In this document: piece after piece, positions 1 through 10,410 of the stretch
Layout of the letters: each line of letters begins with the position of its first letter
Position numbering within the stretch: position 1 is the stretch's first letter
Source: Costus lasius
Taxonomy: Eukaryota > Streptophyta > Magnoliopsida > Zingiberales > Costaceae
DNA length: 64,000 bases
Assembly: GCA_027563935.2 (NCBI GenBank)
Contig: CM050454.1
Location: 48,016,596 to 48,080,595, forward strand
Direction of reading: 5' to 3'
Notes under the pieces: model-generated
Seen by the model: only the letters and a program-made list of their open reading frames with translations
What the model was told of the DNA's origin: nothing
Databases searched by the model: none
Made by a program: the position numbers and the translations under genes

Positions 1-1023
1 GGTCATGATGCTATTTGGGTGATTGTTGATAGACTTACTAAATCAGCCCATTTTCTCCCGATTAAGATGACTTATTCGTTAGAGAGGCTGGCTAGATTGT
101 ACATTGATGAGATAGTCAGACTGCATGGAGTTCCTGTTGATATTGTGTCTGATAGGGACTCTCGGTTTTTGTCCAGATTTTGGAAGAGTTTACAGGAGGG
201 TTTGGGTACTAAGTTGAGTTTTAGTACAGCATACCATCCTCAGTCTGATGGCCAGACGGAGCGTACTATACAGACTCTAGAAGATTTGTTGAGAGCCTAT
301 GTGGTCGATTGGAGTTCTGAGTGGAACCGGGATCTATCTTTGATAGAGTTTACTTATAATAATAGCTTCCACTCCAGTATTCAGATGGCTCCTTATGAGG
401 CTTTGTATGGGAGAAGGTGTAGGACTCCCTTGTGTTGGGAGGAAACTGGTGACAGAATGATTTTGAGATCTGATGCAGTTCAGGAGACTACTGATAAGGT
501 CAGAGAGATCCAGGATAAATTGAAAATTGCTCGGGACAGACAGAAGAGTTATGCTGACGACCGTCGTCGTTCCTTGGAGTTTATGGTAGGGGATCATGTG
601 TTCTTGAAGGTGTCACCTACTAAGGGTGTTATGAGGTTTGGCAAAAAGGGCAAGTTGAGCCCTAGGTTTGTAGGCCCTTTTGACATTATTGAGAGAATTG
701 GTCCAGTGGCTGACCGGTTAGCTTTACCTCCTGCTTTGGATCATGTGCATAATGTATTCCATGTCTCTGCTTTGAGGAAATATCATCCTGATCCATCTCA
801 TGTGTTGGAGTTGGAACCTCTTTAGATTCAGAGTGATTTGACTTTTGAGGAAAGACCTCTCCGGATTGTGGATAGAAAAGATAAAGTCCTGAGGAACAAG
901 ACTATACCTTTGGTAAAGGTTATCTGGGGAAATCAGTCAGTTGAGGAGGCGACATGGGAGACTGAAGCTGATATGAGGAAATTTTATACTTACCTCTTTG
1001 ATGATATGGATGCTGAGCTTTAG
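1..1023 (+). pseudogene. Integrase and chromodomain end of G1 pol, with one internal stop
   Basis: Frame 1 is open from the first base. It reads the integrase core ([15 protein letters not shown] near the start, SDRDSRF, then [13 protein letters not shown] carrying the catalytic Glu), the integrase C-terminal region ([20 protein letters not shown]) and [15 protein letters not shown] at 823-825 interrupts the frame just before the chromodomain. The same frame then continues with IPLVKVIWGNQSVEEATWE, the chromodomain core, and ends at the TAG of 1021-1023. Chromodomains of this group help direct integration to heterochromatin. The single stop makes a dead or nearly dead copy more likely. The alternative, two separate proteins, is unlikely because the frame is continuous across the stop. 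The protein is truncated at the left by the window edge. Confidence 0.93.
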
Positions 1024-1040
1024 AGGACTAAAGCTTTATA

Positions 1041-1052
1041 AGGAGGGAGGGA
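1041..1052 (+). other. Polypurine tract of G1
   Basis: AGGAGGGAGGGA lies directly before the TGTAAGATCC start of the 3' LTR and 18 bases after the polyprotein stop. Position and composition are those of the plus-strand primer of LTR retrotransposons. Confidence 0.85.
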
Positions 1053-1877
1053 TGTAAGATCCAAGGATCTTAAGTCCTGGTAAGCATTATTTGGATTTAA
1101 ATAAAATCATTAGATGTGATATTTTATTATGATTTAAATAAAATTATTGGATGCTAATTAACTGGCTTATTGATTGTTAATTTGTAATTATTTGATTTGA
1201 GTTTATTTGGTTGTTAATTTATTGTAAATTAATTAGAGATTATTTATGTGATTATTGGCTGTTAGTTTATGATGAATTATTATTGGTTGTTCATAATAAA
1301 TTAATTAGGATTTATGGGTTGTAAGTTGTAAGTTAATTAATTAGATCTTATTGGTTAATTAAACCCTTATTGGATGTTAATTAGACCTTATTGGATTTTC
1401 GTTAAGTTAATGGTTAAATTAATAGGTTTTTGAGTTGGCGCTAATTGGGTTTTTAAAATTCAAATTATTAGTTAAATGGATTAAACCCGATTTGGATTAA
1501 TGGGTTATTGGGTTAAGAGTTAAAAACCGAAAATTCAAATTAATATTTCGGTTAGGGTAGAGTGTTGGCGATTTTTTGGCTTGAAAGAAACCTTGGGCGA
1601 CGGCTTGAAGAACTTGGCGACTTCTTGAGGAACTTAGGCGATTCTTGAAGAGTTCTTGAGGCGATTTTTGGTGATTTCTTCATCTCTTTTCCTTTGGCGA
1701 ATTATTCCTTGGTGTTTGGTAGCATCTTTCAAAGGCTTAGACGAATTTTTGGAAGGGTTTTTCACCTTGTGTTCTCGGTTCAAGGTGAGTGGGATTGTCT
1801 AATTGATTTCTATCTATTTGTTTGTGTTAATTGATGAGTTAGATGATATATTCGCTTGTTGGAAATCTTACCATGCT

Positions 1878-2245
1878 AAAACCGAAATTCAAGACTTCAC
1901 TATGATGAAAACCGAATTTTGTAAAGTTGAATATATCATGAAAACCGAATTTTTCAAAGGTGATTATATGATGATTATTTAACCGAAAATTTGTATGAAA
2001 TTTAAGGTATTTTTATAGGAATTTTGGTAGCATTAAATCATTGAATTTTGGGTATGAAATTCTTGTTAATTATAGTTAAACCGAAATCAATTTTGGTAAC
2101 ATTAAATCAATGATGTTTGTAGTTAACATGAAAACCGAAATCTTGATGTTCTTGATAATTGTTTATGAAAACCGAAATTGATGTTTGTAGTTAACATGAA
2201 AACCGAAACCTTGATGACCTTGATAATTGTCTATGAAAACCGAAT
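1878..2245 (+). repeat. AAAACCGAA-motif repeats in the G1 LTR, including a 68-bp tandem pair
   Basis: About nine copies of (A)AAACCGAA occur over 370 bp, spaced roughly 30-40 bp or more apart. The last part is a tandem duplication of a 68-bp unit (2111-2178 and 2179-2246) beginning TGATGTTTGTAGTTAACATG. The repeats lie in the first half of the LTR. Function unknown. Confidence 0.75.
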
Positions 2246-2531
2246 TTTGGTGTTTGTAGTTAATATGTTACATGTGGTAATTTGTAAAGTAATTTATATG
2301 AATACTTGTTTTAAGTTTTAAGTTGATTTTATGGATGCTTGATATGACTGTTTCTTGGTGTGTGTAATATGTTAAATAATTATGGTGTTATATTTATGGC
2401 TAAGTATCTGTATTTGAGAAACTTGAGTGACAACATAGCAAGGTTTGATTAAACTAATCAGCATGAAATTTAAGGACTACACTATATTCGGTGATATTCG
2501 AATATAAAATATTATGTGTTATGTTATATAA

Positions 2532-2643
2532 TTTTGAACAATATGTGTGATCATGTGAATTTTGAACATTATGTGTGATCTTGTGAATTTTGAACATTAT
2601 GTGTGATCTTGTGAATTTTGAACAATATGTGTGATTATGTGAA
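2532..2643 (+). repeat. 28-bp tandem repeat, four copies
   Basis: Four head-to-tail 28-bp units start at 2532, 2560, 2588 and 2616. Each begins TTTTGAACA and contains ATGTGTGAT, and the units differ at only a few positions. They sit inside the G1 LTR. Confidence 0.9.
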
Positions 2644-2968
2644 TTTGGAAAATTATGTGATTATGTGATGGTTAGGACTAAGGCTAGGTGTAACTATGAA
2701 CTCAAGGGGATAGTCCTTATGTGTTATGTTAAGGGTTTGAATTTCAGCCCTGTATTGTGATATGTGAGGAGGTTGATGTTCAGCCTGCCTAGTATGATTA
2801 TTGTGATGGGGGTTGATGTTCAGCCTGCCCGATATGATTTTTGTGATGACTATCCTAGAGTCTAGTTGACACTTAGGAGTCCACCTTTGTGAAATATGTT
2901 CATCTATGTGAAATATGAAATAAGATATGTCTGTTGTCCAGTAGGAACCTTTTGGGAGAACGGGTTTT

Positions 2969-3350
2969 GACGCAAAGTGCCATGTCTTGGTCAGACAGGG
3001 GCCACCTCTTGATGTCATTACTCTTTTATGTGATGGGGTGATATAAGACGCAAAGTGCCATGTCTTGATCAGACAGGGGCCACCTCTTGATGTCATTACT
3101 CTTTTATGTGATGGGGTGATATAAGACGCAAAGTGCCATGTCTTTATCAGACAGGGGCAACCTCTTGATGTCATCACTCTCATTTTGTGATGTTGGGTGT
3201 CGTAGAGCAAAGTGCCACGTCATGACCTGACGGGGGCCACCTCTTGAATCTACACACAATCCATCGATGTGTTATGGGGTGAGAGAGCAAAGTGCCACGT
3301 CGTGACCTGGCGGGGGCCACCTCTTGATTCTACTCACTATCCATGTTTAT
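2969..3350 (+). repeat. ~78-bp tandem repeat, about five copies
   Basis: Units start at 2969, 3047, 3125, about 3204 and about 3285. Each carries AAAGTGCCA, then GGGGCCACCTCTTGA (GGGGCAACC in the third), then a variable tail. The first two are nearly identical and the last two are diverged. The unit is GC-richer than the rest of the G1 LTR. An open frame across the array on the minus strand is an artefact of the period being a multiple of three. Confidence 0.85.
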
Positions 3351-4239
3351 GTGTTGCACGAGATTTTGCAGCTCCCAGTGCTTTGGCCAAGCCGGGTTAG
3401 ACCATATTGGTCACTACTGAATATGCTGGACAACTAGGTTAATTAAGTATGGTGTGTTTAGTTGGTTTAGAATATATGTGTTTAATTGGGTTAGAGTAAA
3501 ACTCTAGAACCTGAATTTGTTATATGCTAGTGTGTACATTTAACTGTCTATATGACTTCTGTTTCTTTATTTTGTTATATGTTGACATAATGTTCTGTTA
3601 AATATTTTTAAAAATAATCTGCCTATATTTTTGAATGTATGTTATGGATGGTCGATTTAGACTATCCACTCACTGGGCTGTGTAGCTCACCCCTCACTAT
3701 TTTCAGGCATAGAGCAGGGGCGCATGTCTTGAGTGCATTGGCGTGGATAATTATGCTGTTTGCTATTTTAAGAATTTTTATGCTTAATTCTTGGGGCCGG
3801 TTGTGGCCTTAACATAAACTATATGAACTATGTGAATCATGAGACTATGTGAACTATGTGAAGTATGTTGCCAGTTATGGCAGTCTTATGAGTTTGATTT
3901 TTGTGTCACCGCGGGCTTCAGCCTGGTTTCGGTGTTTGGTATGAGTTTATAAAATCGATTTTGTGATTTTGTTTTGAATTTCGGCTTGTTGTATATTCTG
4001 TGCAATCGGTTTTGATATACACTGTAACTTGCATATGTCTAGTGCAAGGATTGCGTGGTGGCAGGTACCCTTATGAGATTTGAGTTTTGTGAATTTGTGT
4101 GTATGGATTTATGGAAATTTTTCAGATCGTGTTTTCTTGAACTCGGTTTTACCTAGCATATGATCGATCTTATATGAAACATCCTGTATCATTTGTGAAT
4201 TGTGCCATTTGTTTGGGGTTAAGAATGTGGGATGTTACA

Positions 4240-4244
4240 AATGC
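4240..4244. repeat. Target-site duplication of G1 (right copy, AATGC)
   Basis: AATGC follows the terminal TTACA of the G1 LTR. Its complement GCATT occurs at this point in the intact Copia B coding sequence (AAGCGCATTAAGCGG near 11699), as expected of a target site. The left copy is off-window. Confidence 0.7.
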
Positions 4245-5535
4245 GCTTCTTGTTAATATGGCCTAAACGACTATGCCATAACAAGGTGCTGTCATCAGCA
4301 TACTTGGCTTTCTTATTATCAATATTTTGTATAGAATATTCCATGTCCAACATGAATAACCCATTGTTAATTGAACCAGTAGCATAAACAATATTATCAA
4401 GAGTAAGATAACACTTTGAAATCTTGCATTCAAAGGAAAACCCTTTCCTGACAAGAGCAGGAATAGAGATAATATTTTTAGTAATACTGGGTACAAAATA
4501 ACAATTGTTTAATTCTAATACAATGCCAGATGGTAATGAGATGTAATAATCCCCTACAGCAACAGCAGTAACCCGTGCCCCGTTTCCAACGCGTAGGTCC
4601 ACCTCATGCTGTCCCACCTGTCTTCTTCTCTTGAGTTCCTGTACATTTGAACAAATGTGAATTCCACATGCAGTGTCCAACACCCATGAAATAGAAGAAG
4701 ATGAAACCATGACTTCCGTCACGTATATACCTGAGCCAGAAGGGATGCTTCCCCTCTTATCTCCTTGGAGCGCTTTACAGTCCTTTTTCCAGTGACCCAG
4801 CTGGCCACAGTGGAAACACCTGTTGTCCTTTGACCGCTTAACCTTCTGTTTCAGAGCCTTGCCGTAACTCTTGACAGGGGCTTTGCCCTTCTTCCCCTTC
4901 TTCTTGTTCCTGGAAGGAACCATTAAGACAGAGGTTGAAGGCTTTCCCTTCAGAGTTTCCTCAGTAGTCAAGAGCATATTGAGCAGCTCTGCCGGAGTAC
5001 AATCGATTTTGTTCATATTAAAGTTAATAATGAACGCATCGAAAGAAGGCGGGAGAGACTGTAGAATAATGTCTACAGCAAGCTCCTGATTGATGGTATG
5101 CCCCAGTTTCTCCAGAGCCTCCTTGTGCCCAATCATATTGAGCACGTGAGCTCCCACTGGGCTCCCGTCAGCCAGTTTGCTCTAAAAGAAAAGCTTTGTC
5201 AGATTATAGCGTTCTGTCCTCGCCTGTGCAGCATACAGCATCTTGAGGTTCGCTATAATCTCTATAGCCGACATATCCTCATGCTGACGCTGCAGCGGTG
5301 GCGTCATAGACGCTAGCATCAGGCAAGCGACATCAATGCTATCATTGACGTGCTTTTCATAGGCATCACGAACCGCCCTTGCGGCGTTCGCAGCGGGTTG
5401 AGGCGGTACAGCCGTCTCGAGGACATACAGTTTCCTCTCTGCCTTAAGAACAATCTTAAGGTGTCCGAACCAGTCTGAGAAGTTTGGCCCAGCAAACTTC
5501 TCCCTTTCCAGTAGGGATCGCACATTGAAGCTCAT
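4240..5535 (-). pseudogene. Copia A gag-protease-integrase fragment, with internal stop and truncated
   Basis: The ATG at 5535-5533 begins MSFNVRSLLEREKFAGPNF, as in Copia B. After about 117 codons the frame meets TAG where B and C have CAG (Gln). It then continues through the rest of gag, a CCHC zinc knuckle (CFHCGQLGHWKKDC), the protease motif LDTACG, and the HSRLGHINKKR start of the integrase zinc finger. There it is cut by the G1 LTR. The missing part includes the integrase core, RT and RNase H. CAG-to-TAG is a C-to-T change in a CHG context, as expected from decay of methylated cytosine. Dead copy. Confidence 0.93.
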
Positions 5536-7287
5536 GGTGTTCTTTGCTGCAGGAATCTACAACAATGCAAGAACAGCAAGGTTAGTATCAATGTTTTAGA
5601 ATCAATCCAGGACTTAAGAAAGATTCTTTTCTCACTATTTTATCTGACTGAAAAATCCATTAAAACAGTCCGAAAGAGTAACACTCTTTTAGTGAGATGG
5701 GATCCAGATTTCATACTTGGTCTCCGCGTCCCGCTCAGGCGAGATAAGATGCACAGAGAATACAAGCACTAATTTCTGGTAGGCAGTCCCTGCCAATCGC
5801 CAACCCGTGCGATTCCCCTTCATCTGGGCAATCCAGCCGACTGTGCCAGCTGAGTTGGTACAACACAATCTCTGACCCCACAGATGGCTGCCTCCATGTG
5901 CTACCATATGCGCCACATATGTAGCCTACATGGTCAAGCTGACCCGACCTACTCCCTGGACCACCACGTGCTATGCTGAGCAACGAGAAGTGATAAATCC
6001 CTTCTCTGTAACACGCAGGTGAAATCCCGCACCGTCTGAAGATAGATGGACGTGCCCACTGAGTGGGTACAACACGGCTCCAACGATAGTCAGAACAGTG
6101 AGGTTTCGCGTCAGAAGGCTTACGAGCTTGATATTTATGTGTTGGATTTTAACGGTCTTTTATCTTCTTACTATCAGGCAAATCCTATGGCTATAGCAGA
6201 AGATAAATTCATGCAATTCTAATTATAAAAGCATTAAATAGAAAGCATGCTGATCTTATGTGGTAAAAGCCCATGAACCCTAAGTAAGACCTTAAGTTAT
6301 CTTAAGTCTTCACTTGCTTCTTGGGTCTTTTGCATCTCATCTAGTCCAACCCAGGGCCCTAGCGCTCAATGCAGCTCAGGTGCGCCCACCAGATGAATGC
6401 GCCTCTGCAATGTGTGCTTTTGAGCTCTTGTCTAATCAAAATACATTTTGATCTATCTAGACAAGCTTGACTCACAGGTCAATAATACAATAAATTAATT
6501 AAAAATGTGATTCGCAGATCACAAAACAAATTAATTTACAAGTTTAATTCCAGGCTCGCAGGCCCCAGCACAGCACACATTAAATTGGGCATCCCACATA
6601 AGATAAAATAAACAAGCATATGGCATCAATCAATCATCATGTGATCCCTTACAAAGAAAATAAAATTTTGAAAACCCCATAGGCATCAATTTTAATTTCC
6701 TTATGTGCCCTACAACCTTACAACGGTCCATTGATAGGGATCCACTCAACAATCTAGTTAGATCCATGCCCTTGCATGCACCAAGTCCTAACTGACTCGA
6801 GTTGACCTAATGGTCAACCATGCATGCGCCAAGGGCTGAACAACCAACATGAGTTCTGGCAAGCGGGTGTGACCCCGGGCCTAACTCATGTGTGTTCACT
6901 GGTTGTCTCAACCAGACCTCGCTACACGCCTGTGATGCAATCGACCTATAGCCACCTTGTGCTTGCGCACAGGTGCCATTTGGTCGATCCATCTAGGCTG
7001 TCAGATGGTCTGATCAGACTATTGGATCTAACCTAGAGGGTGACTTCAACCCCATCAACCCGTCTAAGGGTTTATAGTAAGCGCCACTTAGATCTAATGG
7101 TGAGCGCGCAAGTCATTTAGTTTGTTTTGAGAAAACATCAACAACATTCAACATGATAGATGCGCACATCATCATACATGCGCCAACAAGAAAGACTTCA
7201 TCATCAAGTTTTCGCATGAAGTTAAGATCTAAGCTAGAGCGCAAACAAGGATCACAAAGCAATCATATAACCATACATACAACCGCA
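5536..7287 (-). other. Copia A leader (5' UTR), about 1.75 kb, non-coding
   Basis: This lies between primer site and gag start, and aligns by eye with the leaders of Copia B (9006-10410) and C (34910-36706). Near gag is a conserved block with two similar motifs around GTTGTACC...ACTCAGT. Unlike B and C, this copy lacks the roughly 55-bp tRNA-like module. The matching point is near 6390-6400, where the flanking GCGCAT sequences are directly joined. No coding sequence seen. Confidence 0.8.
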
Positions 7288-7299
7288 GCTCTGATACCA
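7288..7299 (-). other. Primer-binding site of Copia A (tRNA-iMet)
   Basis: On the minus strand this reads TGGTATCAGAGC, the usual complement of the 3' end of plant initiator tRNA-Met. It lies two bases inside the LTR end, the same spacing as in Copia C. Confidence 0.92.
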
Positions 7300-7301
7300 A
7301 T

Positions 7302-9005
7302 TGAAGAAACCCCTTTCGAGAGGGGGGGCGCAAACCCTAAGCATGGCGCAAATAAAACTTTTCGAGCGGTAGCAAGGGTTTGATGATCTTTTGCATGTCA
7401 TATGATCAACTATCATAGATTGAATAGATCAAGAGTAGATCATACCATAGCCATCTTTCGGATGGTCCCTTGGAAGAAGAGATCGAAGAGGGTCTCCTCC
7501 ACAAGATGCGCACACAAGATGAGAATTGACTTGCTTCTTGTTGCTCCTTGTGCTAGCAAGGATCTCCAAGATGTCCTTGATCGAATGAAGGAAAAAGGAG
7601 ATGATCTTGGCGTGGATGAACTCCTCCTTGTTCTCGTCAAAACTCTCCACACCGAGAGAGAGGCGTTGAGTTGCAAGAGAGACCAACGTTCTCATCCAAA
7701 GTGAAGCGTTGAGAAACCATTTCCGAAACCTCCACTTCCAAAAATGGTAAGTCATCACTACAAGCGTTCATGTCTTATGAACCAAACCAAAATGCCAATT
7801 CGATTTAACCATGCGTTCACACATATGTGAACCGGTTCAAATAGAATTCGGTCTAATTGATTTCGGTTCAAAGACCAAATTGAACCAAGCCAAGCCATGG
7901 TCTAAATCTCATCTGAACCATGAAGGTTCGAGATCTAACCGTACATCTCTTGATGCCTTTGATCTCACCGATCTAGCATCACTACTCTCGATCGAAGCTT
8001 ACCGATCTCAAGCCCTAATCAATCAAACATGATCAGGCCAGATCTCACTTGCAATCAGAGTTTAAACTCCTTTAAACTGAACCAAAACAATTCAGTCCAC
8101 ACGATCTGACTCAAGCAAGCCATATCATCAAATTGTGCGACCCTGAGGGTTTCCTTTAAATGTCGGTAACGATAACTTACGTTATCACGATCAGTGAGAG
8201 GTATCTAGCAACACATCACTGTCTCCCGATATAAAGAAAAGAGTCTTCCAAGACTACACCCAAAACATAGCACAAGTGTGAATCCACTTCACTAGGCATG
8301 CATGTGTCCTTTGCCACTGGATGTTCTTATTGGACAAGCGTGTCAAGCCTGTAACTCCAATATGATGAGCATGATTAGATCAGATGAACATAGTCACCTG
8401 GGTATGGCCATACACATTCTCAATCATCTCATTCATGGGGGGGCCCTTTAGAACATCACACTCCAATTAAGGAGATGGCAATCCTTTATCTATCACTAGT
8501 GCCCTAACCTGACTCAAGATCATTATCCAAGATAGTCTATAATCATTATATTTCAAATGATATTAAACCACCTCAAAACAATGACAATCATCATTTAGAA
8601 ACACAAGTGATCTCAAGTCAGAGGACATGTGCCACTTGTAGCATAAGGATTATTCACATTGTGACAAGCAATTGAATATCCTAATAGGGTCTGTCCAATA
8701 CATCCAATGTACCTATGAGTCTACATCTTATTCCATGCTCGAAGCATCCTATAAGATTAGAACACACATTAGTCTCAATCATATCAAGGCTGTCTCATGT
8801 TCACCAAGATATCTCGACTAAGGACTTAACTGCATGTCAGCCTAGCTGAACAGCTTTGAGACATTATTCAGAAGTACACATATTGCAGCAGACAATGTAA
8901 CAACCTGAATAACAACCATTGCCTTTATAAACAAAAGAGTTTATTTACATGATACTCATGGAATCCCAAGGCCTCAAACATTAGCCTTAAGGGCATACCC
9001 CAACA
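7302..9005 (-). repeat. 5' LTR of Copia A (1704 bp)
   Basis: On the minus strand it starts TGTTGGGGTATGCCC at 9005, as in Copia B and C, and ends ...TTTCTTCA at 7302 just before the primer site. Near the 3' end it has a C7 tract (G7 at 7322-7328). The palindrome GATAAC-TTAC-GTTATC is at 8171-8186. The LTR is clearly diverged from those of B and C, with several small indels. Confidence 0.92.
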
Positions 9006-9010
9006 AGTTA
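9006..9010. repeat. Target-site duplication of Copia A (right copy, AGTTA)
   Basis: AGTTA follows the A LTR and runs into GGCCCGGGGTCACACCCG of the Copia B leader. The undisrupted leader of A itself (complement near 6880-6890) reads ATGAGTTAGGCCC here, which confirms the junction. Confidence 0.75.
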
Positions 9011-9486
9011 GGCCCGGGGTCACACCCGCTTGCCAGATCTCATGAGGGTTGTTCGGCCCTGGCGCATGCATGGTTGACCTTTCGGTCGACTCAAGTCAGT
9101 TAGGACTTGGTGCATGCAAGGGGAGTGGATCTGACTAGGCAGGATGAGTGGATCCCTAGTAATGGACCGTTGTAAGGTTGTAGGGCAAATAAGGAAATTA
9201 AAATTGATGCCTATGGGGTTTTTCAAAATTTAATTTTCATGATTGGATCACATGTTGATTGATGCCTATGTTTGTTTATTTATTCTTATGTGGGCTGCCC
9301 ATGTTTAATGTGTGCTGTGCTGGGGCCTGCGTGCCTGGAATTTAAAGTTGTAAATTAATTATTGTGATCTGCGTATCACATTGTATTTAATTTATAAAGT
9401 GTAATTGACCTGCGTGTCAATCTTGTCTAGATAGATTAATTTGTAAGTTAATCAGACAAGAGCACAGAGCACACTTGGCAGAGGCG

Positions 9487-9545
9487 CATGCAGCAGTGGC
9501 TTGACCAGACGGGAGGTCTAGGGTTCGACCCTAGGACAGGCGCAT
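9487..9545 (+). other. tRNA-like module with pol III B-box-like sequence in the Copia B leader
   Basis: GGTCTAGGGTTCGACCCTAG (9515-9534) folds as a T-arm-like hairpin with a GGTTCGACC loop region at 9522-9530, close to the tRNA B-box consensus GGTTCGANNCC. The module is present in Copia C (35793-35841) but absent from A, where its flanks GCGCAT are joined. It could be a SINE or tRNA fragment captured by the leader. No complete cloverleaf or convincing A box was found, so this is not a tRNA gene. Confidence 0.5.
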
Positions 9546-10410
9546 TTTCCCTGGTGGGCGCACCTGAGCTGCAGTTGGCGCTTGGGCCCTAGGTTGGGCC
9601 AAATGAGCAGCAAAAGCCCCATGAAGAAAAGTAAGTGAAGACTTAAGTTAATTAAGGTCTTACTTAGGCTATGGGCTTTTACCACATAAGATCCATGCTT
9701 TCATTTATTGTTTAAATAAGTAGAATAGCATGATTTATTTATCTTCTGCTATCACCATAGTAATTGCATGATAGTGAAGAAGATAAAAGACCGTAAAAAT
9801 CCAACGCTAAAATATCAAGCTCGTAAGCCTTCTGACGCGAAACCTCACTGTTCTGATTATCGTTGGAGCCGTGTTGTACCCACTCAGTGGGCACGTCCAT
9901 CTATCTTCAGACGGTGCGGGATTACACCTGCATGTTATAGAGAAGGGATTTATCGCTTCTCGTTGCTCAGCATAGCACGTGGTGGTCCAGGGAGTAGGTC
10001 GGGTCAGCTTGACCATGTAGGCTACATATGTGGCGCATATGGTAGCACATGGAGGCAGCCATCTGTGGGGTCAGAGATTGTGTTGTACGAACTCAGTTGG
10101 CACAGTCTGCTGGATTGCCCAGATGAAGGGGAATCGCACGGGTTGGCGATTGGCAGGGACTGCCTACCAGAAATTAGTGCTTGTACTCTCTGTGCATCTT
10201 ATCTCGCCTGAGCGGGACGCGGAGACCAAGTATGAAATCTGGATCCCATCTCACTAAAAGAGTTCTACTCTTTCGGGCTGTTTTGCTGGATTTTTCAGCC
10301 AGATAAAATAGTGAGAAAAAGAATCATTCTCAAGTCCTGAATTTATTCTTTACATTGATACTGACCTTGCTGTTCTTGCATTGTTGTAGATTCCTGCAGC
10401 AACGAACACC

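Larger units (their letters stand above)
1..4239 (+). mobile_element. G1: 3' part of a Ty3/gypsy chromovirus (Tekay/Del-like)
   Basis: The window opens inside the polyprotein of a Ty3/gypsy element and runs through integrase, chromodomain, polypurine tract and a 3187-bp 3' LTR. The order integrase then chromodomain, and the very long LTR, fit the Tekay/Del group of plant chromoviruses (family knowledge; lineage is inferred). The LTR begins TGTAA and ends TTACA, the expected inverted termini. The sequence immediately right of the LTR is reverse-strand Copia A coding sequence, so G1 inserted into the pol gene of Copia A. Its 5' LTR, gag, protease and RT lie outside the window to the left. Confidence 0.93.
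1053..4239 (+). repeat. 3' LTR of G1 (3187 bp)
   Basis: The LTR starts TGTAAGATCC after the polypurine tract and ends GGGATGTTACA, where Copia A sequence begins abruptly. It is AT-rich and holds three internal tandem or clustered repeats (listed separately) and no credible coding sequence. The partner 5' LTR is off-window, so identity between LTRs cannot be measured here. Confidence 0.9.
4240..9005 (-). mobile_element. Copia A: Ty1/copia element, 5' half, cut by G1
   Basis: Read on the minus strand, this is a 5' LTR (9005 to 7302), an initiator-Met primer site, a long leader and the gag-to-integrase start of a Ty1/copia polyprotein. It stops where G1 was inserted. It is the same family as Copia B and C. 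The LTR outer edge at 9005 abuts Copia B leader sequence, so A inserted in inverted orientation into the 5' leader of B. The rest of pol and the 3' LTR lie left of the window. Confidence 0.93.
9006..10410 (+). other. Copia B leader (non-coding)
   Basis: The leader begins at the A insertion point and ends at the gag ATG. It aligns with the leaders of A (reverse) and C. It contains the tRNA-like module at 9487-9545, and near gag the conserved motif pair GTTGTACCCACTCAGTGGGC (from 9875) and GTTGTACGAACTCAGTTGGC (from 10082), each able to form a short stem. The frames open here show no similarity to proteins I know. Confidence 0.8.

Noticed and set aside
2653..3210. Minus-strand open frame of 185 codons in the G1 LTR
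   Set aside because: It runs through the 78-bp array. The period is a multiple of three, which keeps the frame open and makes the peptide repetitive. No known domain.
2532..3350. CRISPR-like array
   Set aside because: The repeats are contiguous tandem units without unique spacers, in plant retrotransposon LTR sequence.
7402..7758. Opposed open frames of 100-109 codons in the Copia A LTR
   Set aside because: They lie inside the LTR, are not conserved in B or C, and resemble no family.
9515..9534. A functional tRNA gene in the Copia B leader
   Set aside because: Only the T-arm-like hairpin is convincing. No acceptor stem, anticodon arm or clear A box could be built.
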